From contig NC_066316.1 in NCBI RefSeq assembly GCF_022539315.1, positions 101,302,179-101,366,178 on the forward strand: DNA of 64,000 nucleotides, read 5' to 3'. Below, in pieces: positions 13,048 to 24,578 of this stretch. The number at the start of each line of letters is the position of its first letter. Within the stretch, counting starts at the first letter, position 1. Both the position numbers and the translations under genes were made by a program. This stretch comes from Serinus canaria (Eukaryota; Chordata; Aves; Passeriformes; Fringillidae). The notes beneath the pieces were generated by a model. It was not told where the DNA came from, did no database searches, and worked only from the letters and a program-made list of their open reading frames with translations.

Positions 13048-14371
13048 CCAGCTCATCTTTCTTTGATGAAGATCTTATTTACAACAATCTGCTTCAGCTT
13101 AGAGGTCATTGCAAACTTTTGCACAGTACAAAGTTGAATAAGGAAGCCAAGCTCACTCTGATATAAAAAAAAAAAAAAAAAATGCTGTTTCTTGGCAGTT
13201 AGGAAATATGGGCTTCTTGATCAAAGCTGAAGCATGCATTTCTACCTAAATATTCCTTACACATTTTCTGTCATTCCTGGCCTTTACAATAAATTAAGTA
13301 ATCTTTTACCATTATGTAATACATATATATGTAGAAAAGAGGTAATTTAAATCTAGATAAAGTCAATATTGGCTCTTACAAGTCTTTTATAGGCACAGGT
13401 ATCCTTTGGCTAGCTCAAAGCTTTAGGATTTACAGCAGTAAAATCTTCTAAAGCTTCTTATTGGCTTCATCTACAAATAAATTAATTACATGGACACTCA
13501 GATTTGTTTATATGGAGATGTAAAAAGAAGGCCCTTTGGTTAAATTGGAATATATCTTCAGAGCACACTTGCTTCCAGAATAGTTGGGAAAAATGATGAG
13601 TTAGTGGCTGCTTAGTATAGAAGACAGTAGACTAATTTTGTTTGGAGAATGTATTTGTTAATACAGAAATAAATCTTGTTCCATAGCTGTAGAAATAAAG
13701 AAAAAAAAGTGCAATCTCTTGAAATTACACTACTGACTATGTAATCTCTCTGTAGCAACAGCAGGGGCTGTTTCAGAGGCTGTTTCAGGGGCTATTAAGA
13801 AGAGACACTCATGAATCTCCATGATTTATTGTATTTTTCATCACATACAAGCCTTTCCTTTCTAAAAAACCACGAATTTGTGACACATAGATGCCAGCTG
13901 CAGCTCTGAATGGTGGATTTGGATCTGTAGATATGAAAGCCAGATCCGACAGCCCCAGGCAGCTTCACACCCCGGTCTGGACCTTTCCTTTTCCCCCTCC
14001 AAGTAGCTCCAGCTGCAGCAACCAGTGCTCAGCTTAACTCTTTCAAGGCTCCTAATTCTCCACAGAGTTTGTACCTGAAAGCAAATAGTCCAAATTGCCT
14101 TTTTGGAGATTATGAGTCTAGAGTACTGCTGATTCAGACTTAGCTGGATTTTAGGATTTTAGGAGTAAGAAGCTGGCTTTTGAGTCCTGCACTGGACATA
14201 ATCAAGGTATTAATCATTTGTATCACCAGTAGTGCAATTTAGTTGCCAAAAAAACAGCTGTGTATTTTAAAACTACAACAACATAAAGCCAGAAAGTGAG
14301 GCAATTAAAGTAGGACATAAATGAAAATTGTAGCTCGGAGCATTCTAAAAAAATAGCCCAATGACTCCTCA

Positions 14372-14374
<3 letters not shown>

Positions 14375-14402
<28 letters not shown>
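14375..14402. repeat. (TG)n microsatellite
   Basis: Fourteen uninterrupted TG dinucleotides on the plus strand. The length makes it probably polymorphic. Confidence 0.95.
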
Positions 14403-14404
<2 letters not shown>

Positions 14405-17400
14405 CAGAGATGATACCATACCTCACACAGGATTGTCATTGTCTATTCATTCATTAGAGGTAATTATTTTTAATTTTTGTCCCCGCTGACCTGTAGGCAG
14501 ATGGTTAGCATGAATGCCATTTTTATCTGGACACCAGATCTGGCCAGACCACAATCTGTTGGATTTGATCACTAAACTGGCAGCTGCATTACAGACCTGC
14601 TCTTTTCTCTTATTGTCTCCAGGGACTGCAGATTGGATGCACTGAATGTGAACTTCTGCAAAACATGGGGCTTTTTGTCATTTTCACTTTGCTTTCTTTT
14701 TATGACCATCCGGTAAATATCAGCACAGTTAAAAGCTAATTGAATCAAACTGTACCAAAAAAGCAATTTTAGCTACAAAATTATTTTTTGCTTATATAAA
14801 AAGCAAGAAAGTAAATGAGACTTTAAAGAACAAATATGCATGTGCAAGTCAATATGAAAAGGTAATTCAATGAATTCTAAATTGGACTTTAAAAAAATCT
14901 ATACATGAACACTATTCTTATCTAAAAACAGAGGACAGGGTGTTGTGGGACACATTTCTGAAAAGGACAAAAGGACCAAAGGCATTTTATAATTGTATGG
15001 TTTGCACATGGGAAACTTGTGTGATCAGTAATACCAAACACTTCTACACGACATAGTTGCATGACATACAAAAATAGACAGAGATTTTTGTCCAACCTTA
15101 TTCTCACTAAGGCTTGAGAACACGCATAACTTTAAACATATGAGTGTTATCCATATTAAAAGACATGGTATACACTATACTGATTACATTTTTTCTAAGT
15201 GTGTTTTATCAGAGGGTTTTTTTGCCTTCTTTTGTTATTTCTTAGTTTGGCAAAATGATTTGAAGCATGGTGGAAGTTGTGCCTCAATAAAGACTGAAAT
15301 GTCTTTAGCTGTTTTCTATTCAGATTAAATAAAAGAAAAATTTTGTTTAAAATATACTGATTGCTGTGCTGCATCTAAAACTGTCAGAATAAATTAAATA
15401 ATTTGTATCTTAATGTAAAAGGCATCTATTCATTACAGAGTGTAATTGTCCTCCCTTTACAAGATATAGCAATGTCAAATCCAGATTTGCTCTACTGCGG
15501 CTGTCTGATGTTTTTCACAGGACAGGGATGCATGCAAATACTTCTTGCAACACAAGAAATTTCACTTTTTACCATAAGACTGTGCCACAAGTAGAATTCA
15601 GAGACAAGGTCTATGATCTTACAGGTTTGCATATATTTAGGCAGAATTTGACTTTTACCAAACTGTCATTTCCCTTATCTACTTTTAAAACTTATCCCTG
15701 TTGCTTTCCAGTGTTGCATACGTAGGTAGGAAGACACAAATGAAAAAAAAATTCATGCAGTGAAATGCCATCTGAAAGGGTAAATTCTCAGGAACTTTTT
15801 TTAAACTTCCACATTGGTGAATAGCCCACTGTGAGCCCAACAGACTATTCTGGTTCCTCTACTTTGACCCAAGAAAAGAAGAGGGAATCTTGTCTTGCTC
15901 AACAGACTCCTCATGCATTTTTCATTTTAAAATCATAGATTAAAATGGATATAAGTGGCATAAGGAAAAGCACCCTACACAGGTGTTCTGTGTGTTACAG
16001 TCAGATGCACTTTCACTTAGTGCTTCCCCCTGATGTTTTCCTGACCAGTTGTACAGAAGGAGGGACAGAGAAGATGCCAGACTCAGATCTTGCATTTCCC
16101 AGGTAATCACTGAACTTCTTAGAGGAAAAATTATTTTTCTCTTGTTAAACAACTGCCTCCAATAGGGAATTAGTTTGACATAAGCTGGTGAGTAAATACT
16201 TAACAAGAAAACAGTGAGTACATGTACTTACCTATTAAGTTTACAAACCTAATTTTGTTTTCCTGTCTCTCTCTAAATCTATAATTCCTGTCATATTTAG
16301 AAAACTTAGTTGCCAGAATTACTTCCTTTACTGCAAGTAGAAAGAAAGATAATTTTAGAAGACGATTTCTATCCCTTGACTCTCCTCTCTGCAAATTCAG
16401 TTCTCTCTGGTCCATATGAGAGAAATAAAGATTCAGTGGTGAGATTTCACCATCCTCACTAACAATCTAGTGCAGATTGCTGAGTAGCATTGCAAAAGTG
16501 TATGCGAAAAAAAATAAGTAAAACTAGATGATGCGATGGAATTTAAGGCTACAAAAAGCATCACTGATGATTAAATAAGAGACTGTGCTTGACAACAGTA
16601 AATCCTAATGATTTTTTTCTGTGTTGGTAGAAACAGATCCATGTGAAAGGTTACTCATAGGCCATTTAAGAGAGCACACACTTTTTATGCCCTGGACAAC
16701 CGAACGAGTGCTGTGCTTTCAAAGCTATTTTTGAGGTCAGCAGTCAAGCTTTAACAGCCTGTTTTGAGTGCTGGGAATATCCAAGGTAGGCCTGCTATGA
16801 GAGCAGTATATTTTATATTTTCAAAGATGGACTTGAGTGGCAGGAGCTTGTGCAGGTGGTCCCAGAGCAGCAGCAATGGCTCTCCCAGCCAGGTGAGCAG
16901 TGCACACAGGCTTACAAGAAGATGCAGGGACACTGCCAAACACTTTGCACTCACCCATGTGCTGCTTACACGCTTTGGCATTGAAAGCCAGCAATCTTTT
17001 CCAAAGTTTCAGCAAATCTATCATGCTTGCCAACATTTAAAATTCAGAAGTGGACCCTGCCTCTCAGCTGCCATTTTTTAGGCAAAAAGAAATATCTACC
17101 AGAGGCCTCCAATGACTACCAGTGACTTCAGAACAAGCACAAATGAGGTGGGATTTGCTGTGCAAGTGCAAATGTGGTGGCTGGTGTGTGGACTGCATGT
17201 CCAAATGCACCCTGATGTGTCAGAGTCCCTGCACACAAGAGAGGATGGCTCTGTGGCTGTGCCTTAGATTACACCCAGCATTCAGAGATGTTCCATATAT
17301 AGGGACAAAACATGCAAATGTTACAGAGCTGGCAGGAATACTGTTTTAGCAGATCACACAGCAGAAGCTTTCTGAATATTTCTGGAAACAGGAATTTTTC

Positions 17401-20400
17401 TTTTCTTCTCCTTTTCCAGGGGAGGAAATGGCGCTTCTCAAAATAGAAATTTTCATTTTCATATAAAATCATAAATTCTTTGACTCTTTTTGACCCCCAG
17501 TGTAGCTAACAAAATGAAATGTACCTAAGGACACAACCCTTGTTTGGAGGTTTTCAGCCTGAGAAGCCTAAGAAGCCACATTTTCACAGAGTCTGAAGTC
17601 ATTTCAGGCAAGGAGAGAGAAGACAAGACTGAATTCAACCTTAGGTACAGCAGCAACAATTGCTACTCCTGCATTGTAGCAATAAGACTTGTTATTACCT
17701 GTCCCAAGACATTTCATGAGATGCAAAACTATCGGTGGGACCTTTTCCCTGAGCCACATCCCAGCTGGCACTGGGGTTTGGTACCATTTGTACCACACAG
17801 CTCAGCAGGCTGACAGGCAGTGCCTTCCAGTGGGACTCAAGGGAGAATTTCCTCAGAGCCCCCCTGGCAAGAGCACCCATCATCGCCCCTCCTGGCCCTG
17901 CCATCCTTCTCACATCTCCTCTTTTATAACAGCTGGTGAAGTTCAGCTTGCTGTCACATGAAAGGGAGCAAGCACACAAGAGCAAGGGCAGCAAACTGAA
18001 ATGGGAGGGTGTTCGGGAAAAAGGGGGCAAAGAAAGAGGAAATTCATTAAATGAATATCTGGCTGCTGCAAAATCTCGTAGTACATTAACCCAGCATGGG
18101 GTCTGAATCTCTGTTGCAAGGCCCTGACTGTGTCTACTGTTGCTTCATTACTATTTTATTGATTTCAGAGGGGAATATAAATCTAGAGCAGCCTGACTGC
18201 CTTAGCAAAACACCAGGCTGACAAAGTTAATGTGCTAAAAGAAGGGATCTTTTGGAATCAAAACTGAGGCAAAACGAGTCTATAACATACTGCAATTTGT
18301 CTAAAAGGCATCTCTTTTTTGAATTATGCTATGTTATCATTTTAAACTCTTCCAAAGAATCTAAAGAATGTGGGACAATGTAAAACTTCCTCCAAGCAGA
18401 GAAAGCAGGGCCTTGAAGCCAAAGTGATTGCATAGCTTCCCAAAAACAAGGAAAAAAGTTTTTAGCTCTAACATCACTTAACACAGAATCAAATACCAGT
18501 AGAGACCTATCACAGAGGTCCTCCCAGTGATAAGTGTTATAAATTGATGTTGTAATTGGTATTGTTTTATTAACTAATAGTATCAACTGGACCACTCAGA
18601 GGGCTCATTGCCAATTTTGGGGCATGCAGTTAAAAAGAGTGTTTCTGCCAGTTTATTACCTTTGCACCCCTGGGACTGCTGAGCTCCCACTTCAAACAGA
18701 GAGCAGAATTCTTTTGCCACTCACTAAGTAGTGCATCAGCCTTGAATCACTTAGCTGGGTCCTACATACACAAAAATAATTTAACATCCAGATTGTTACA
18801 AGAAAATGAAGGAGGTTTGGCATTTTGACACCAAACACTGATAGCTGTGTGATCACATGTGTGAGTTTTTCCTGTAGAAAGGAATGCAGAACCAGAGGAG
18901 TCCTTGTGCCTACTGAACTGGAGGTAAGTACACTATTTTCCATCAGTTGTTAACCTCTTTACCCTCTGCCTTTGCTCCAGATGTTTCCTTTCCTTCCTCA
19001 AACTTCTAAAGTGAAGTAGCAGCATGTGAGAAACTCTGCCACAGGAGAAACTGGAGGAATCCAACGCACAAAGAGGATCGTGTTATGTTGGGGCCAGTGC
19101 TCACATCTCAGCAAATACAAGTACCTGAAAGTTTATTTATTTATTAAGAAATTAAGCACAGGCACGGTGCCAGCCCTATTTGGTTAAGCCGGTGCACCTT
19201 TTCCATCAGGACTAAAACTGTTGCCATGTAAGGCTTAGCAAAATTCTGTAGCCAGCATACAGGGAATAAAACAGCCCCAGCAACACCTCATGCTCTCTTT
19301 AAACAGGTTTAAGAATGCTTAAAAAACCTTTGAAACTATTCATTTTTCTTAACTGAGGTCCTGGCAGTCATATAAATGCACAACCATTTTTAAACCTGGC
19401 CAAGATCTTGGTCTCATCTACTTTCTACATTCCACTGTTTATTCACAAAGCTGCATGGAAAAACATTTTGGTGCTTCTGGTTTGAATTTCCCATCCTTTA
19501 TACATCCTTCTTCGTATTCCAGGAAACAGAAGTTCCTATTCATCTTCCCTGGACTTTTGTTTTTTAGATAATTTTGATTTTCAGAACATATAATTTCACC
19601 ATGTTTCCCCTGATTTGTGTCTTTTTAAAATACCTATGGTTTTTTAATTACTTTTGGTGAGAAATAATTTTTAGGCTTTTGACCACTACTATTGATTTTT
19701 TTTCAGACTCCCTTGATTTTAAAGTGATACTTTGATGAGGGGAGAGGAGAGAAAGAGAAAAGACCTACACTTTTGAATTGCTCCCTGAAGGATTCTCCAC
19801 CCCCTATGTAGGAAAATCTATTGAAATCTTATGAGATTTCTTCCCTACAGCTGTATTTGAACTCAGGTTTGTATTGATGTGTGTAAAATGATGACCAAAA
19901 AACCCCAATGTCAGAAGACAAAAAACACAGACAAGCCTTCCAAAACTGTCAGGCTGATTTATCCAGACCCTGACAAGTCTTGTATATCAAGAAATTCTAA
20001 ATAAAAATATTGAAAAGAATCAATATAAATTCTCTCTTAAATATTTTTATTTTAAGAACCAGTCAAGAAAAAAAAGCTGAATATATGCATTCAAAACCTC
20101 ATAATTTGATTCTAAAAGTCTGTAAAAATTAAAGAAGCCTAAATATTAAAATAAATGCAAATTGCACAGCAAGCAGTAAAATAATTTAGCAAATAGTTTT
20201 GTTTCCACAGAAATCCCACATGAAACTGAAGATACAAATCAGCAATCAGTATAGCTCTGTAACTATTGTTCTTGTCTTCATTAATGCATCATGTGATATG
20301 ACAAAATATAGAGAATTTCATTGACTTTAACCAGAAAAATGTACTTATACTACATTTAATTCAGTTATTCCTGTTATCCTTGAGTTACCTCTATGTCCAC

Positions 20401-20443
20401 TGCATGAAAAAATAGTGATGGTTGTAAAAACTGTAAGAAGAAT

Positions 20444-20503
20444 AAAAAATTTTCATTGAAAAATTTTTACTTCAATGAAAAATTTTTTTTCAATGAAAAA
20501 TTT
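20444..20503. repeat. Inverted plus direct AT-rich repeat (cruciform-prone)
   Basis: The left arm at 20444-20460 (AAAAAATTTTCATTGAA) is the near-exact inverse of 20471-20490 across a 10-nt spacer. The 14-mer TCAATGAAAAATTT then recurs directly at 20472-20485 and 20490-20503. The same unit therefore appears three times in mixed orientation. Confidence 0.8.
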
Positions 20504-21521
20504 AGGAGAAGTAAAATCTAAAAAATCTGCAGAAATATGTCCTCTGAATATACCTTCCTATTCTTCCTTTAAATCTTACTCATCTGTTTATCCTTCTTCC
20601 CTGCTTTCACCTGGGAAAAAACTCAGGAGCTGGGTTTTTCAAAGATCACTACAGAAGGGTCAACTCTGCCAGTAATGAAATAACTCAGTGGGTTTGAAAA
20701 TGCCATTCTAAAAACCAGGTGGAAAACCATAGATTATTAATAGATAAATGTGCCTGGGTAAAGAAAAAGTCACTGGAAGCCCAAAGGAATTTGAATATTG
20801 AATTTTATTCTTAAGAACTCAAATTATCAGACTGGCTAAGTGGAGAAATGGAAATAAGTTTTTAAATTTGTCTGTTTTTCCTGAATTTGTATTTCACTTG
20901 TTTAAACCATACAGAGTGGTGCTCATTAAGTTCTGACCTTTTTCCTGTACAGAAAACCATCAGCATTTATTCTTGCTGTGGTTCATGAAACCTTGGTGAT
21001 ACCTCTGGTCAGGGTCAGTTGCAAGGATAAAAATTCTGTTTCCAAAGGCTGCATGTGCCCAAGAAGATCTGTTTCCTGGCTAATTACAGGAAAATCTGCA
21101 CACAATGGCGCTCTCCTGTGTAACTCACACAACACTGCAATCCATCATCCTGGACATTGACTCTGTGTTTGACTTTCCAGCAAAACTGTGGTATCTGAGA
21201 CCTAAAAGATGCAGTGACTGAACATGGAGTTAAAACAAACAAAATGGAGACTCTCCCAGTTTTGCATCAAGCTGCAAATGCAGAGCAGGCTACAATCAAA
21301 TGCTATAAAGTCAGTGCAATGAAATATATATGATCCCCAGCAGAAGCATATTCCATATTTTTTTCATAAGTTTTCTCCTTCTTTTCCATAGGGAATCATC
21401 TGAGCAACTCAAGCCCTAGAGTGAGGGCTATAAACCACTGGTGTTTAGTGACCATCTGCACCAGTAGTTCCATTATCTGTGGCTGGAGATTGATTTTCCT
21501 TTTCCTTGCATGTTCACTTAC

Positions 21522-21669
21522 CCTAATGCCCCAGAGTGTGCAATGGAGCCAGCAGCATATAATGCAAAGACAGCTTTTAAGGCATCAAAAGTGAAAGCAT
21601 CAGGAGTATCATTATATTCTGAATCTTTTGTAGCAGCTTTTTCTCTAATCCTATTGTAACCAGAACCCA
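21522..21669 (-). other. Possible unannotated exon (minus strand)
   Basis: On the minus strand a stop-free frame of about 49 codons runs from 21669 to 21522. It ends exactly at GTAAGTG (plus-strand 21515-21521), a strong match to a 5' splice donor. A 3' splice AG is available at plus-strand 21670-21671, but its polypyrimidine tract is poor. The predicted peptide includes FTFDALKAVFALYAAGS, which I do not recognise. It could be a real exon of an unknown transcript, a relic exon or chance: a 49-codon open frame is not rare in AT-rich DNA. Confidence 0.2.
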
Positions 21670-21707
21670 CTGATGGTGGCTAGGCCCCTCCTTTATGAAG
21701 CTTAAGT

Positions 21708-21729
21708 GCAGAGCTCAGAGGAGCTCTGC
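21708..21729. repeat. Perfect 9-bp hairpin
   Basis: GCAGAGCTC pairs perfectly with GAGCTCTGC across the 4-nt loop AGAG. It is too short to assign a function. Confidence 0.75.
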
Positions 21730-21932
21730 TTGCCTCAGAGGAAGGAGAAAAAGTCTGCTTCATATGGCTCCTTTATGAAGAGGGTCCAGGCTCATGTGCA
21801 CCAATTTCATATCCATTTCATCCAGGACCAGTAACCCAGAAGGCAACAGAGGACACTCACTCAGGTTTGGAGGCTGGGAGCCAGCAGAAGGCTGTTTAAG
21901 AGTTCCAGACCTCAACAACTTTTTTTACTGGT

Positions 21933-22535
21933 GTGAAGAGTAAATTCAAAGTTGGGCCAAGTAGCACAGCTATTCCTAAGTCATTGTCAGTGGTTACTGT
22001 AATTACTCCTAGGAAATGTTTCTTTTCTCCCCCAGTGACACGCCAAAGGCCCCGAGGGAAAATGGGAATACCAGGGAAAATGAACTCATTAATTGCCCAT
22101 ATAGGAGGAGAACTAAAACTGCTGGGGCACACAGACCAGGTTCTGGAAAGGGCTTGGCATGGAGCAGCTGCCATTGCTCCCAGCAAACTGGTCTTAGCAT
22201 GGTGTGACAGATGCAAGATTTTTAAGAATCTGGCCCCTTATTTAGGTACCTCAAATGGGATCCAAAGCCTACAAATCTGTCTCTCTTTATCTAGTCAGTT
22301 TAACTACTTAGACATTTCCTCTTTTTTCATGCCCAAGAAAACCCCACAAAACAAAACCATGTGGAGAGAAGAAAAGTGTGGCCCTTCAAAATATCACACA
22401 ATGTTCCCCTTGAGAGACCCATTAAAATGCAAATCTCCTTCCTGTCTGTGCCCAGAAAGTACCTCCTACATACCTGAAACTCCCAAGCTGCTTCTCAGCC
22501 CTTCTGAGACCACAAAGACACTTGAGAGCCTATAA
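21933..22535 (+). other. 200-codon open frame of unknown nature
   Basis: This is the longest open frame in the window and stands apart from its neighbours, mostly 60-100 codons. The translation is basic, rich in Ser, Pro, Lys and Thr, and has no signal peptide, membrane segment, repeat or motif I know. The composition is locally less AT-rich than its surroundings, which lengthens chance frames, and a 106-codon antisense frame overlaps it. No CpG island or clear promoter is visible upstream. It is most likely a chance frame. A lineage-specific gene or an old pseudogene exon are alternatives. Confidence 0.15.
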
Positions 22536-23317
22536 AGACCATACATGGAAAAGCACTCAAGAAAACAGGTATCAGTTATTATTCCATTGATCATACTGTC
22601 TATTCAAAGTGCATTCTTTGTCCATGGTCTCCTTCTCCAGGAGAATCACACCTTGAGAATATACATTATTGCTAACTCTGTATAGTAGATGCATGATAAT
22701 ATTTCCATTTAATGATGGAAATTATATGTGTTACTTGAAATACACTAAAAATGTGGCTTTAGTATTGTTCAAAATTTAAGGTATAAATAAGTTACCAATA
22801 CTAATTAATTCATAATTAGGTTTTCCTCCAGTTTTTTCTTCACAACATGACCTAATGATGCTCTCAGAGAACGGGGAACCTAAGCTTAATTCATTCCCTC
22901 ACCTCTAAGGTTTAGAATATGCTTTTCTGCATCACCTTCAGGGGTGGAGTGATTGTGGTGTACAAAACACCAAAAGTTAGTGAGAACCTGTATTTCTGGT
23001 CCAGTCATGGCCAAAACCTTCTAAATGAGGAACAAAGGTCTAAATCAAATCCAGACAGACCACTACTACCTTTGTCATCAGTGTATTTTCTCAATGTTCT
23101 TACTACATCTTAAAAACAAAATACAAGTGCACTTAATTGAAAGGCTATTTTTTTTTTGTTTGTTTGATAAAAGGGAAATATTTTGGTTTCAGCATATGTA
23201 AGTTCTGTGGAACTCATTGCCACATGTCAGCTTTGGGTACATAACAGGATTTTTACAGAGTGTAAAGTTCTGAATGGTGACTAAGAGCCTCACAGATGCA
23301 TCAGACAAGGTGTGTGA

Positions 23318-23320
23318 TAT

Positions 23321-23363
<43 letters not shown>

Positions 23364-23367
23364 TTTC
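23318..23367. repeat. (TTTA)n microsatellite
   Basis: About twelve uninterrupted TTTA tetranucleotides, the cleanest tetranucleotide array in the window. Confidence 0.95.
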
Positions 23368-24320
23368 TATAAAAGGGACATAAAAGAGCAAGCTACTGCT
23401 TGCTATTAACTAATAAGAGGGAAAGAATCTTTCACTTTGAGAGGGTTGTGGCATAACTGACCATTGATTTTCCTGTGCCTTTGTCTGAAGCATTGGCCAC
23501 TGCCAGAGAAGAGATGCTGGGCTAAGCTTGATCATTTAGTTTGATCATTAGTTTGGCAATAAAATATAGCAAGCAGAGTAAAACAGATTTTTTTTTTAAA
23601 TAGATACTTCTACAGAAAAATAAACCAAACTAGTAGCTACATGGTGCCTAAGTCAACCAAGCAAAATTCTATAGATCTGTGAAATTAAATATTTTTACTT
23701 TTATTTTGCTATGAAATTTTTCTGACAGTCAAGGGACAGAAATAATTTTTGTTTATTAAGATAACAATTTCTTTCCTGCTTTTGAAATATAAGAAAATAA
23801 AATATTTAGCTTTCAAAGATTTTTTAACCATCTGACTTGGGCTGGATATTTAAAATCAGATCCCCACTGTCTTGTGTATGGGCTTTTAAGAACAATCCCA
23901 TTTTCTTGTGTTAGAGCTCTTTTCCTTCCATAAACATTTAACACTAACATACAATAGTGAAATATTTATGATAAATTTCAATGATAAAATATTAAACCCC
24001 CCTCTTAAGTTAATTAATAAAAGATCACTTATTTTTTCAAAAACATTTAGTGCCCATTATCTGCTGATTATCGAGTTCAATAATTTTAATCAAATTGCAA
24101 GCTTCTTCTATTTTTTTCATTTTCATTTTTCTGAAATTTGTACTACTCTACAACACATTTCTTGCAAGAACAAAACATCCTTTCAAAAAACACCTTACAA
24201 ACTGTATTGTCACACATCCTATACAGAAATCATGTGCAGAATTTAGCCTGGAAAGAAATCTTTTCTTTCCCGTGCTCAAATCCTGATTTCATACATTCAC
24301 CAATTTTAAGAATGTAGGAG

Positions 24321-24578
24321 GCAGTTGAAAGAGGCTAGGTTTAGGTTGGGTATTAGGAGGAAATTCTTTGCCACAAGGGTGGTGGTGAGGCACTAGAACA
24401 GGATTCCCAGAGAAGTTGTGGATGTCCCACCCCTGGGGACCTGGAAGTGTCCAAGCCCACTCTGGGTGGGGTCCTGAGCCACTTGTTCTGCTGGAAGGTG
24501 CCCCTGCCCATGATGTGGGGGTTGGAACAGGATGATCCCTTATGTTCCCCTCCAAACTTGGGCCACTCTATGTATCTA
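24321..24578 (+). mobile_element. CR1 LINE fragment (3' end)
   Basis: It reads through conserved CR1 blocks in order: GGTATTAGGAGGAAATTCTT-like text, the ACAGGATTCCCAGAGAAG block, TGTGGATGTCCCACCCCTGG, and a GGGGGTTGGAACAGGATGATC block before the terminal CTATG. In the intact element these encode the end of ORF2 and the short 3' UTR. It is 5'-truncated and not coding. Confidence 0.93.

Larger units (their letters stand above)
13054..24320. other. AT-rich mostly unique non-coding sequence
   Basis: No gene recognised over 11 kb. It contains a long A run (about 13166-13182), a TG microsatellite (14.4 kb), a cruciform-prone repeat (20.45 kb), a short perfect hairpin (21.7 kb), a possible minus-strand exon (21.5 kb), a 200-codon unknown frame (21.9 kb) and a (TTTA)n array (23.3 kb). 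A moderately GC-richer patch near 17.7-17.95 kb holds nothing I recognise. Confidence 0.5.

Noticed and set aside
15930..15965. AATCATAGATTAAAATGGATATAAG, similar to the reversed CR1 end.
   Set aside because: The following sequence does not continue into CR1.
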